Notes: generated from the sequence alone by a model not told the origin. A stretch of DNA of 11,878 bases from CAZWCX01 sp964632945 (GCA_964632945.1 CAZWCX010000181.1:1-11878), one strand, 5' to 3'; shown: positions 1 through 7,342, counted from the stretch's first letter. Program-made: numbers and translations.

Positions 1-7
1 GACGGAG

Positions 8-50
8 CCGGATTGTTCGCGAACAGCGAAGCTGTCCGCGAATAATCCGG
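8..50. terminator. Strong hairpin downstream of the vWA gene (terminator or structured repeat)
   Basis: Bases 8-27 pair with 31-50: 20 positions with 18 Watson-Crick pairs, one wobble and one mismatch, around a 3-nt GAA loop. The hairpin begins 15 bp beyond the vWA stop codon, so it could end the operon. Neither side has a T-run, so it is not a standard Rho-independent terminator. A second, weaker inverted repeat (56-62 with 73-79) spans the stop codon itself. The apex GCGAAGC (26-32) is a sequence known to fold into an unusually stable DNA mini-hairpin. Confidence 0.5.
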
Positions 51-65
51 GCTAGACGCCGGTTC

Positions 66-2600
66 TCACGCGCCGGCGTTCTTCCCCGCGGACCCGGAGG
101 AGGACGCCGGCTCGCCATCGGGTGCGCCGGTCTCCGCCCGCGCCGCGGCCCCTTCCCGCCGACGTTGCCACCACGCGGTCGCCGGCGGGACGAAGAGGAG
201 CAATAACGCCAGCCCTTGCAGTCCCCGGCGCAGGGGCACGCCCGAATGCCCGCCGCGCGCCGTCGCGGGCGCCGGGGGAGGGGCATCCAGGCAGACCGTG
301 CCGCCCCCCGCGGCGGCCCAGTCCGCGGCCGTGGCGAGGTCCGCGCCGACGCGCAGACGCTCGGGGGTCTGTGAGCCGTACGCCGCTTCCGTCCCCACCC
401 AGATCTCACCGCGCGTGACCGTCCAGCGGAACGGGCCGGTCTCGCGCAGAGGCACGCGCGCCCGTCTCACCCGCGGGGTGACCGGTTCCAGCGGGACGCG
501 ACGGACCCCGGTTTCGCCCGCCGCCGTCCATTCCGCCGCAAGATCGAGCAGGGCGCCCGGATCCCCGCCGTCGTCCACGCGCACGGTGAGTACCGCATGG
601 CCGGCCTCTTCGAACGCCTCGAGGGCGACTCCGCCCGTCGGCGCGGACGGCAGCGCCCAGCGGATCGCGGCGGCGACCACCCGGGCGGCGTCCCCGGATG
701 CCTGCCAGCCCCGACCCCAGGCCCCGGCCGGATCGGTCGCCAGCGCAACGACGCGGCCGCGGCCGACCTGCCACGACGCGGCCAGCGGCTCGCCCGCCGC
801 GGACACGTCGACCCGCGCCTCGTCGCGCGCGCGCGTGCGCACCCATCCGCCTACCGGTCCGGCCCGCGACAGGTCGGGCGCCCAGGCGCTGCCCGGCGTC
901 GCCGCCGCGCCGGCCGCCGTCTCCTGGAATAGACCCTTCTGCCGGGTCAGATCCTCGCGGAGCGCCGGCTCCAACGCGGCCAGGTCCGCCAGGTGGAACG
1001 CGCGTCCGCCGCCCCCGTCCGCGGCCTGCGCGGCGCCGGCGAGGAGCCGCAGGCGGGCGAGATCCTCCTCGCCCACCGCGCGCCCGATCGCCACCGCGGT
1101 CAACGTGATGCCGGCGGCCTCGAGCCGGGCGGCCTCCTCCTCGAACTCCCGCGTCGACTCCGGGCTCTGTCCGTCGGTCAGGAGCAGGATGTGGCGGCGT
1201 CCGGAGGCGCCTTCGAGCGCGGCCGCCGCCGCGCGGACGGCCGTCAGGAGGCGCGTTTCACCCCCGGGTCGCAGGGCCGCGAGCCGCGCCGACAGCGCCT
1301 GCACGCCGTCGAACCGGGCCCGCGCGCGTACCGTCTCGGGCACGCGCGCGAATGCGATCACGCCCGCCTCGTCGTCCTCCCCCAGGATCGTCAGCGCCGC
1401 GGCCGCCGCCTGCACCGAGGACTCGAGCTTCGTCCGTCCCGGCAGGCCCGGCTCCCCCATGCTTCCCGAGACGTCCAGTCCGAGCGCGAGTGCGAGCGTC
1501 TGACGGGGCGTGGAGAGCAGCGGCAACAGGTCTTCCAGGGCCGACCCCGCGTACTCGCCGGCGGCGAAACTGTGCCGTCCACCCAGGACGACGAGGCCCG
1601 CGCCCCGGCGCAGATGCCCGGCCAGCCGCGCGGTCGTCGCCGGACCGAGCGCGGCCAGCGGGACGTCCTCCAGCACCACTGCATCGCACGGCTCGAAATC
1701 TCCGGCCGCCGGGGCGACCGTCAACGCGAGGTCGGGCAGTGCCGCCGCCCAGGCGGCCGCGGAAGCGCCGGCCTCGCGCGCGGTGATCCAGAGCGCCGGA
1801 CGGGCCTCCGGCGGCCGCACCAGGCGGCCGGACTCGTTGTTGAACTGCACCGCCGGGGGCTCGGCAGGGCACGTCGCGACACAGCGCACCAGTCGTTCGG
1901 CGGCGTCGGATCCCTCGAGGGTCAGGCGCGCGGCCTGCTCGCCCGCCCCGGCGAAGTCGATCCGCTCGCGATGGACGGCGCGCCCGTCGACCGTCCATTC
2001 CACCGCGACCACGCACGGGCCGCCGGCGGCGACGACGGCTTCGAAGCCGGCGACTTCGCCGCGGGGGACGCGCGCGGGTCCGCGCACGGCCGTCACGGAC
2101 ACGTCCAGAAACCCGCCGGTTCCCAGCGGGACCATCTGGACGACCGCGCCGCGCGCGCGCGCGCGCCGGAGCGCCGCCTCGGTCCCCGGACCCGTCGCGC
2201 GCGCGTCCGTGATCAGGACCAATTCCAGCACCCCGCCGTCCGGCGCGAGCGAAAGCCCCAGCTCGACCGCGGCGGCGGGCCGGGACTCCCCTTCGCCGAA
2301 CGCCACCTCCGGCCGGGGCTCCTGGCGCAGGGCCTCCGTCGCCGGACGCAGCGGCTCGCCGACGAACGCGGTCTCGCCGAAGCCGATCCAGCCGATCCGG
2401 TCCCCCGGCTCCAACCCCGCGGCCCAGGCACGCGCCCGCGCCGCCCGTTCCGCGGCAAATGGTCGCGCGCTGGCGGAAAAGTCCAACAGCAGCAGCCGAC
2501 AGCGGGGCACGCGCCCGAAGGGGAGCGCAGGGTCGAGCGCGGAGAGCGCCAGCAGGGCCAGGGCCGCGGCGACCACGTGCAGGCGGCGGCGCGTGCTCAT
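66..2600 (-). CDS. Membrane-anchored protein with two von Willebrand factor A domains
   Basis: Predicted 844-residue protein. The open frame continues upstream to 2921, but I place the start at ATG 2600-2598. This ATG has a GAGGA ribosome binding site 9 nt upstream (2610-2614) and overlaps the preceding gene's stop as ATGA, so translation is probably coupled. Residues 7-22 are a hydrophobic signal peptide or anchor. A first vWA-like domain (about 35-160) has a DxSxS metal site at D40, S42 and S44. An Ig-like stretch (about 165-260) follows. Residues about 265-362 resemble the glutamine-amidotransferase-like fold seen in such proteins ('GLVVLGG' near 335-341). The second vWA domain (about 368-545) has D376, S378, S380, T449 and D476, a complete MIDAS set. 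Residues about 793-811 form a C-terminal membrane segment followed by a charged tail. Most of the chain is probably periplasmic. The molecular role is unknown; it resembles BatA-type and other planctomycete vWA proteins. Domain calls are by motif reading only. Confidence 0.88.
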   Translation of the reverse strand: MSTRRRLHVVAAALALLALSALDPALPFGRVPRCRLLLLDFSASARPFAAERAARARAWAAGLEPGDRIGWIGFGETAFVGEPLRPATEALRQEPRPEVAFGEGESRPAAAVELGLSLAPDGGVLELVLITDARATGPGTEAALRRARARGAVVQMVPLGTGGFLDVSVTAVRGPARVPRGEVAGFEAVVAAGGPCVVAVEWTVDGRAVHRERIDFAGAGEQAARLTLEGSDAAERLVRCVATCPAEPPAVQFNNESGRLVRPPEARPALWITAREAGASAAAWAAALPDLALTVAPAAGDFEPCDAVVLEDVPLAALGPATTARLAGHLRRGAGLVVLGGRHSFAAGEYAGSALEDLLPLLSTPRQTLALALGLDVSGSMGEPGLPGRTKLESSVQAAAAALTILGEDDEAGVIAFARVPETVRARARFDGVQALSARLAALRPGGETRLLTAVRAAAAALEGASGRRHILLLTDGQSPESTREFEEEAARLEAAGITLTAVAIGRAVGEEDLARLRLLAGAAQAADGGGGRAFHLADLAALEPALREDLTRQKGLFQETAAGAAATPGSAWAPDLSRAGPVGGWVRTRARDEARVDVSAAGEPLAASWQVGRGRVVALATDPAGAWGRGWQASGDAARVVAAAIRWALPSAPTGGVALEAFEEAGHAVLTVRVDDGGDPGALLDLAAEWTAAGETGVRRVPLEPVTPRVRRARVPLRETGPFRWTVTRGEIWVGTEAAYGSQTPERLRVGADLATAADWAAAGGGTVCLDAPPPAPATARGGHSGVPLRRGLQGLALLLLFVPPATAWWQRRREGAAARAETGAPDGEPASSSGSAGKNAGA

Positions 2601-5002
2601 CGACCCGATTCCTCGCCCAGCGAACGGATCCAGCGCTCGATCTCCGCCGCCGCCCCGAGGTCGCGTTCCCGCGTGCCTGCGGGCGGCATCCGGAACGGCG
2701 CCGGGAAACTCCACAGCCGCAAGTATACCATGGACCGTTCGGGTTCTCCCGGCGCCACCCAGCGCGCCCCGGCGACGCCCAGATTCCGCGCCAGCGGCGC
2801 TTGCACCAGTCGCTCCCGGGCCCCGGGCGTCTCCAAGCGCGCGTCGAACTGCGCCTGATCGACCCCGCCGGGCCGGTGACAGGGGGAGCAGTTCACGTCC
2901 AGGTAGGAGCGCACCCGCCATTCCGGGTCGGTGCCGGGTTCATCCAGGGCCGCCAGTCGGGCGAGCCGCGCGAGCGTCGCGGGGTCCGGCGCGCCCTCCA
3001 GCAGTCCTTCCCGCGCCCAGGTCGGCACCGGATCGTGCGCCCCGTCGGCGACCTCGCCGCCGCGATTCAACTGCCGCGTATTCACCCCCAGCACCGAACC
3101 GGCCCCCGGCCCGTGACACGCCCGACAATCGGACGGGCCCAGGCGGCCCATTTTCACCTCGACCTCCGTGCCGCCGGGCCGGCGTCCCGCGACCACGACC
3201 TCGTCCCCCTTCCGCGCCAGCGCCGCATCGTCCTCGGCCTCGTTCCAGTGGTAGGTCAGGCCGTACGCCCCGCCCGTCGCGTCCCGCACGAGAAAGCGCG
3301 TCTCCAGCCGCCGGCGGCGTTCCGGCCGGGAGGCGTCCGGGGCGCGCTCGAGGTGCACGACGAACACCGTGCCGACGGGAAACTCCCACGGACCCTCCGC
3401 CGCGAAGCGCGCGCGGCGACCCGTCGGCAGCGCCAGCCAGTGGCGGCCCTCGGCCCCGTCCGCCCACACCGGCAGGTTCGGACGATACGCCACCATCCCG
3501 GGGGCGGCGGTGAGCGCGGAAAGATCCGTGAACGCCCCCGTCGCCGACAGCCGCGTGGGGAGCGCGTCCCATTCCCCGGGCGCCGCCTGCGTCAGCGTGA
3601 GGATTCGCCCTTCCCGTTCCCCCGGGCGACCGGCGATGCAGAGATGGAGCTCCCCGTCCGCATCCTCCCCGAACGAGGTCAACCCCTCATACCGGGCGAA
3701 CGGCAGGCGGAGGATCTCCTCGTTTCCGACCACCGTCCGCCCGCGCGTTTCCAGCGCCCACACCCGGCCCGACCCGTTGTCGCCGTAGATGTACCGGCCT
3801 GCCAGCGCGGGCAGGCGCGAGCCTCGATAGACGAACCCGCCGATCACCGCGTTGTTTCCGTCGGACTGCGGGTAGTCGAACACGGGCGGGGATTCGAACC
3901 CCCGCAGGGGCTCCGGCCGGCGTCCCCGCAGCGGGCTGCCGGCGAACGGCAGGCTTCCCTCGCGCCACGACCACTGATGGTTCGTCCCGCGACCGGCGTG
4001 GTTGATCTCCTCCCGGTTCCCCTCGCCCACGTCCCCGACCCAGAGCGTGCCGGTCGCACGATCGAACGACATCCGGTGCGGGCTGCGCAAGCCGATCGAC
4101 CAGAACTCCTCGAGGGCGCCGGCGACCCCCACGAACGGGTTGTCGTCCGGGACGAAGTAGTGGGCCGTCCGACCGTCGGCCGGCGGCCGCGGCGGCGGGT
4201 GGCTGACCCCGACTCCGCGCTCGTCCGGATCGAGGCGCAGGATCCCGGAGAAGAGGCCGCCGTCGATCCGCTGTCCGCGGCCGTGCACGTCGCCGCGCAG
4301 CCCCTCGTCCCCGAGCGAGACGTAGAGAAACCCGTCCGGCCCGAAGGCGAGCGAGCCGCCGTTGTGGAGCGGGTCCCGGTCGATCTGCTCGATCAGGATC
4401 TGTTCCGACCCGGGATCGGCCGCCGCGCCGTTTGCGACGGTCCGGAAACGCGACAGGCGATACACCCCGTGGGCGCCCAGGCGGGCGGTGTAGAAAACGA
4501 AAAGCGTTCCGCGGTGGCGAGAGTCGGCTTGCGCGAAGGCCGGATGGAAGACCAGCCCCAGCGCGCCGTCGTCGGCGCCGGGCGTGCGCGTGACCCGGTC
4601 GCGCAGGTCGAGGAAAAGGGCGGCGCGCGCGGCGCCGGAGGTCCCGAGAACGGCCATCACCGTGCCCGAACGTTCGAGCACGAACCGGCGCGGGTCGCCG
4701 GGCGCATGGGTGAGGAGGATCGGTTCGGCGAACCGGAGGCCCGGGAACGTCTCTTCCGTCCGCCAGGCGCCCAGGGCGGGCGGGACGACGGGAAAGGCCG
4801 GCAGGGCCGCCCTTCCGTCGGCGGGGGCGTCCTCGCCCCCGGCGACGGCCGCNNNNNNNNNNGGGGGGGCGGCGGGGGGCCGGGGGGGGGGGGGGCGGGG
4901 GTCCGGGCGGGCGGGGCGCCCTTCGGGGGGGGGGGGGGGCCCGCGCCCGGGGCCAGGGCCGCCCCCAGGACGAGCCCGAGGAGCGCCGCCGCGAACGCGC
5001 AC
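2597..5002 (-). CDS. PQQ-type sugar dehydrogenase fused to diheme cytochrome c domain; 5' end uncertain
   Basis: Residue numbers run from GTG 5002. Residues about 80-470 read as a glucose/sorbosone-dehydrogenase beta-propeller: 'HNGGSLAFGPDGFLYVSLGD' (213-232), 'LRSPHRMSFD' (305-314) and 'GDVGEGNREEIN' (323-334). Residues about 485-801 match the SO2930-type diheme cytochrome family (TIGR03806, recalled from memory). They carry heme-c motifs C626-RA-C629-H630 and C705-SP-C708-H709, and a possible axial Met at 772 ('RMPP'). The likely role is periplasmic oxidation of a sugar or alcohol-like substrate, with electrons passed through PQQ to heme c; the substrate is unknown. Heme c attachment requires export, yet the N-terminus from GTG 5002 is Pro/Arg-rich and not a signal peptide. 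A signal-like stretch lies in another frame on the far side of ten Ns (4853-4862), so the first ~50 residues of this model are unreliable. The stop overlaps the next gene's ATG by 4 bp. Confidence 0.85.
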   Translation of the reverse strand: MRVRGGAPRARPGGGPGPGRGPPPPPEGRPARPDPRPPPPRPPAAPXXXXAAVAGGEDAPADGRAALPAFPVVPPALGAWRTEETFPGLRFAEPILLTHAPGDPRRFVLERSGTVMAVLGTSGAARAALFLDLRDRVTRTPGADDGALGLVFHPAFAQADSRHRGTLFVFYTARLGAHGVYRLSRFRTVANGAAADPGSEQILIEQIDRDPLHNGGSLAFGPDGFLYVSLGDEGLRGDVHGRGQRIDGGLFSGILRLDPDERGVGVSHPPPRPPADGRTAHYFVPDDNPFVGVAGALEEFWSIGLRSPHRMSFDRATGTLWVGDVGEGNREEINHAGRGTNHQWSWREGSLPFAGSPLRGRRPEPLRGFESPPVFDYPQSDGNNAVIGGFVYRGSRLPALAGRYIYGDNGSGRVWALETRGRTVVGNEEILRLPFARYEGLTSFGEDADGELHLCIAGRPGEREGRILTLTQAAPGEWDALPTRLSATGAFTDLSALTAAPGMVAYRPNLPVWADGAEGRHWLALPTGRRARFAAEGPWEFPVGTVFVVHLERAPDASRPERRRRLETRFLVRDATGGAYGLTYHWNEAEDDAALARKGDEVVVAGRRPGGTEVEVKMGRLGPSDCRACHGPGAGSVLGVNTRQLNRGGEVADGAHDPVPTWAREGLLEGAPDPATLARLARLAALDEPGTDPEWRVRSYLDVNCSPCHRPGGVDQAQFDARLETPGARERLVQAPLARNLGVAGARWVAPGEPERSMVYLRLWSFPAPFRMPPAGTRERDLGAAAEIERWIRSLGEESGR
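4853..4862. other. Assembly gap (10 Ns)
   Basis: Ten consecutive Ns lie inside the 5' part of the quinoprotein gene. A round number such as ten usually marks a scaffold join of unknown length, so neither the reading frame nor the true distance across it can be trusted. Coding signal on the two sides lies in different minus-strand frames. Confidence 0.98.
4863..4939. repeat. Low-complexity G-run tract beside the gap
   Basis: The plus strand is almost pure G with a few C bases. It includes runs of 7 (4863-4869), 6 (4874-4879), 14 (4882-4895) and 15 Gs (4925-4939). In the gene's sense the tract encodes a Pro-rich linker in two frames, so it may be genuine signal-to-domain linker DNA. Long G homopolymers next to Ns are also where assemblies and short reads fail, so the run lengths should not be trusted. 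Confidence 0.85.
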
Positions 5003-5004
5003 CG
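4939..5004 (-). other. Out-of-frame signal-peptide-like stretch at start of the quinoprotein gene
   Basis: Read on the minus strand from codon 5004-5002, the frame shared with the end of the gap-side proline linker gives 'RCAFAAALLGLVLGAALAPG', a classic basic residue plus hydrophobic core plus Ala-rich cleavage region. It continues into a proline-rich linker (about 4938-4864). This frame has no ATG, GTG or TTG just upstream, whereas a GTG at 5002 opens 'MRVR' one frame away. A single missing or extra base within about 5001-4985 would join that GTG start to the hydrophobic core. I therefore infer that this is the true export signal of the downstream cytochrome fusion, with an indel error or real frameshift here and a length error in the gap. 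Confidence 0.6.
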
Positions 5005-5006
5005 AC

Positions 5007-6194
5007 CTATTTCAGCACCCCGTGCTTGCGTCCTACCTTGACGAACGCCGCCACCGCCTTCTCGAGATGCGGCGGATCGTGCGCGGCGCTGATCTGCACG
5101 CGAATGCGCGCCTGCCCCTTCGGGACCACCGGGTAGGAGAACCCGATCACGTAGATCCCCTCTTCGAGCAGGTCGGCCGCCATCCCCTGCGCCAGACGCG
5201 CGTCGCCGAGCATGATCGGCACGATCGGGTGGACGCCGGGCTTGATCGCGAACCCCGCCTTCGTCATCGCCTCCCGGAACCAGGTCGTGTTCGACTCGAG
5301 CTTGTCGCGCAGGGCCGTCGTCTCGGAAAGCAGCGCCAGGCACGCGATCGAGGCCCCCGCGATCGAAGGCGCCAGCGTGTTCGAGAAGAGATACGGCCGC
5401 GAGCGCTGCCGCAACAGCGAGATGATCTCCCGGCGCCCGGTGGTGAACCCGCCGCTCGCCCCGCCCAGCGCCTTCCCCAGCGTCGACGTCATCACGTCGA
5501 TCCGCCCCTGCACCCCGCACAGTTCCGGCGTCCCGCGTCCGGTCCGCCCGACGAATCCCGTCGAGTGGCTGTCGTCGACCATCACCAGCGCCCGGTAGCG
5601 GTCGGCGAGGTCGCAGATGTCGGCCAGCCGCGCAATCGCTCCGTCCATCGAGAACACGCCGTCGGTCGCGATCATCCGCGTGCGCGCCCCCTGGGTCTCC
5701 TTCAGGTGCTGCTCCAACTCCTTCATGTCCCCGTTCGCGTAGCGGCGGCGGTCCGCCTTGCAGAGCCGGATCCCGTCGATGATCGAGGCGTGGTTGAGCG
5801 CGTCCGAGATGATCGCGTCCGGCTCCCCCAGCAGCGTCTCGAACAGTCCGCCGTTGGCGTCGAAGCACGAGGTATAGAGGATCGTGTCGTCGGTGCCGAG
5901 GAAGGCCGAGATCGCCGTCTCGAGCTCCTTGTGGACCGTCTGCGTGCCGCAGATGAAGCGGACGCTCGAGAGCCCGAACCCCCAGCGGTCGAGCGCCTCG
6001 TGCGCCGCCCGCACCAGCTTCGGGTGGCTGCTCAGGCCCAGGTAGTTGTTCGCGCAGAAATTGAGCACGGTCTTCCCGCGCACCGAGATCTCCGCCCCCT
6101 GCGGCGTCTCGAGCACCCGCTCGTTCTTGGTCAGGCCGTTGGCCTCGATCTCGGCCAGCTCCGCCGCCAGCCGCTGTTGCGTTTCGCCATCCAT
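5007..6194 (-). CDS. kbl: Glycine C-acetyltransferase (2-amino-3-ketobutyrate CoA ligase)
   Basis: 395 residues, close to the E. coli enzyme (398). This is a cytoplasmic PLP enzyme of the alpha-oxoamine synthase family. It cleaves 2-amino-3-ketobutyrate with CoA to glycine and acetyl-CoA, the second step of threonine degradation. Visible family features are 'NFCANNYLGLSSHP' (45-58), 'DALNHASIIDG' (131-141, with PLP-stacking H135), 'VDDSHSTGF' (206-214, with the Asp and His that contact PLP), and 'TSTLGKALGGASGG' (236-249), where K241 is the predicted Schiff-base lysine. The start is ATG 6194-6192, with GGAGG (6206-6210) 11 nt upstream inside the 18-bp gap after the dehydrogenase stop. Other alpha-oxoamine synthases such as KBL-like or serine palmitoyltransferase homologues share these motifs, but the adjacent threonine dehydrogenase and the N-terminal match make Kbl the clear choice. 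Confidence 0.96.
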   Translation of the reverse strand: MDGETQQRLAAELAEIEANGLTKNERVLETPQGAEISVRGKTVLNFCANNYLGLSSHPKLVRAAHEALDRWGFGLSSVRFICGTQTVHKELETAISAFLGTDDTILYTSCFDANGGLFETLLGEPDAIISDALNHASIIDGIRLCKADRRRYANGDMKELEQHLKETQGARTRMIATDGVFSMDGAIARLADICDLADRYRALVMVDDSHSTGFVGRTGRGTPELCGVQGRIDVMTSTLGKALGGASGGFTTGRREIISLLRQRSRPYLFSNTLAPSIAGASIACLALLSETTALRDKLESNTTWFREAMTKAGFAIKPGVHPIVPIMLGDARLAQGMAADLLEEGIYVIGFSYPVVPKGQARIRVQISAAHDPPHLEKAVAAFVKVGRKHGVLK

Positions 6195-6212
6195 GATCGG
6201 GGAGCCCTCCGT

Positions 6213-7256
6213 CTACGCGGTCGCGTACCGTTGCCGGATCGTCGGCAGAAGGTATTCGTGGAACGTACGGTTCCAGTCGTATTGGGGCTTGAAGCCCCAG
6301 TCCCGTCGCGCCTTCGCGTCGTCCACGTCCTCCGGCCACGAGTCCACGATCGCCTGCCGGCGCCGGTCGGGCACGAAAGTGATGTCCGCCCCGGGGAACG
6401 CCTCCCGCACGACCTGCGCGAAATTCTCCGCGCTCGGGTTGAACGCGGTGATGTTGTACACCGGCGAGGTCAGCCGCGCCGCGTCGGCGTCCATCAGTTG
6501 CAGCAGCGCGTCGATCGCGTCCGGCATCGCCATGAAGGAGATGCGCGTGTCCTCGCGCACGAAGCACTTGTACGGCATCCCGCGCGCCGCCGCATGAATC
6601 ATTTCCGGCCCGTAGTCGCTCGTCCCGCCGCTCGGGATGGTCACCGCCGAGATCAGCCCGGGGAAGCGGATGCAGCGGAAGTCCACCCCTTTGCGGTCGT
6701 CCTCCGCTGCGGCCAGCTGGCGGTAGTGCTTGGCGTAGTAGCGGCCGAGATGCTCGCAGTAGAGCTTGTTGCACCCGTACATCGTGGTCGGCAGCGTCCA
6801 GGAGTGCTCCGCCACCCGCCCGGCCTTCTGCTTGGTCTCCAGGTCGGGCAGCCCGTACACGGCGATGGAGGAGGGAAACAGGTACTTCACCTGCTGCCCG
6901 TGCCAGCGCGACTGCTCGACCGCCAGCTTGAGCAGGTTGAGCGTCCCTTGCACGTTGACCTCGTGCGCGGTCTCCGGGGTGAACTCCGACCGCGTCGACA
7001 GCAGCGCGGCGAGGTGGAAGATGGCGTGAATCTCGTATTCGCTCACCAGGCGCTCGAGCAGGTGGCGGTCGAGGATGTCGCCGACCAGGTGGAAGGCGCA
7101 GCGCTGGCGCAGCCCCGGGTCGAGTTCCTTGATGTCGAGGCCGAGGACGTCGTACGTCCCCCGGTCGGCCAGCCGGCCGATCAGGCCGTGCCCCATCTCC
7201 CCGTTCGCGCCCGTCACGAGCACCACCGGTTTCCGCACCACGCGTGTTTCCTCCAT
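6213..7256 (-). CDS. tdh: NAD-dependent L-threonine 3-dehydrogenase, short-chain (SDR/epimerase-like) type
   Basis: 347 residues from ATG 7256. Predicted to oxidise L-threonine to 2-amino-3-ketobutyrate with NAD+, feeding Kbl encoded 18 bp downstream. It is an extended SDR, not the zinc-dependent MDR-type Tdh of E. coli. It shows a Rossmann motif 'GANGEMG' (16-22), an acidic residue ending beta-2 (D41, NAD preference), 'SSIAVYG' (129-135, catalytic Ser region) and the YxxxK pair Y160/K164 in 'YGCNK'. The conserved 'GGTSDYGPEMIHAA' segment is typical of threonine dehydrogenases of this class. The start may be shorter: GGAGG inside the first codons sits 8 nt before an in-frame GTG at 7241-7239, while ATG 7256 has no clear ribosome binding site. 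A UDP-glucose epimerase-like role is the alternative, but the Kbl neighbour argues strongly for threonine dehydrogenase. Confidence 0.94.
   Translation of the reverse strand: MEETRVVRKPVVLVTGANGEMGHGLIGRLADRGTYDVLGLDIKELDPGLRQRCAFHLVGDILDRHLLERLVSEYEIHAIFHLAALLSTRSEFTPETAHEVNVQGTLNLLKLAVEQSRWHGQQVKYLFPSSIAVYGLPDLETKQKAGRVAEHSWTLPTTMYGCNKLYCEHLGRYYAKHYRQLAAAEDDRKGVDFRCIRFPGLISAVTIPSGGTSDYGPEMIHAAARGMPYKCFVREDTRISFMAMPDAIDALLQLMDADAARLTSPVYNITAFNPSAENFAQVVREAFPGADITFVPDRRRQAIVDSWPEDVDDAKARRDWGFKPQYDWNRTFHEYLLPTIRQRYATA
7239..7241 (-). promoter_or_regulatory. Alternative GTG start of tdh with internal Shine-Dalgarno
   Basis: On the minus strand the first bases of tdh read ATGGAGGAAACACGC followed by GTG. 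The GGAGG lies 8 nt before this GTG, which is ideal spacing. The upstream sequence before ATG 7256 lacks a purine-rich site. Starting here removes five residues and leaves the Rossmann beta strand intact. Confidence 0.45.
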
Positions 7257-7291
7257 CGGGGTCCGGACGCCGGCAGGGCGTCGGTCCGCGC

Positions 7292-7321
7292 AGAGTACCC
7301 CGCGGTCCGCGCGGACGTCAA
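7292..7321 (-). promoter_or_regulatory. Predicted sigma-70-type promoter for the tdh-kbl operon
   Basis: On the minus strand, TTGACG (7321-7316, five of six to the -35 consensus) is followed after 18 bp by TACTCT (7297-7292, a TAnnnT -10 box). Transcription would begin near 7285, giving a leader of about 28 nt to ATG 7256. A 12-bp perfect palindrome (7305-7316) sits in the spacer and touches the -35 box, a normal position for a repressor site. Confidence 0.5.
7305..7316. promoter_or_regulatory. Operator-like perfect palindrome in the tdh promoter
   Basis: GTCCGCGCGGAC reads the same on both strands. It fills part of the spacer and abuts the -35 element of the predicted tdh promoter. Related GTCCG-containing sites occur nearby: GTCCGGAC (7261-7268, palindromic), GGTCCGCGC (7283-7291) and CCGGAC-CCC-GTCCGG (7328-7342). 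A role as a regulator binding site is inference, because GC-rich palindromes also arise by chance in DNA of this composition. Confidence 0.35.
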
Positions 7322-7342
7322 GCAGCCCCGGACCCCGTCCGG

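Noticed and set aside
2601..2921. A 107-codon N-terminal extension of the vWA gene
   Set aside because: It lies wholly inside the cytochrome module of the upstream gene, in another frame. Its translation is Arg/Gly-rich, and the ATG at 2600 has a good Shine-Dalgarno, an ATGA overlap and a signal peptide.
993..3513. Long plus-strand open frames across the vWA and quinoprotein genes
   Set aside because: They are compositional shadows of the minus-strand genes: Arg/Pro/Ala-rich with no motifs, overlapping one another in different frames.
4863..4939. G-run tract as a possible G-quadruplex or phase-variation switch
   Set aside because: The runs are long enough for either, but they adjoin a scaffold gap and cannot be told from sequencing or assembly error without raw reads.
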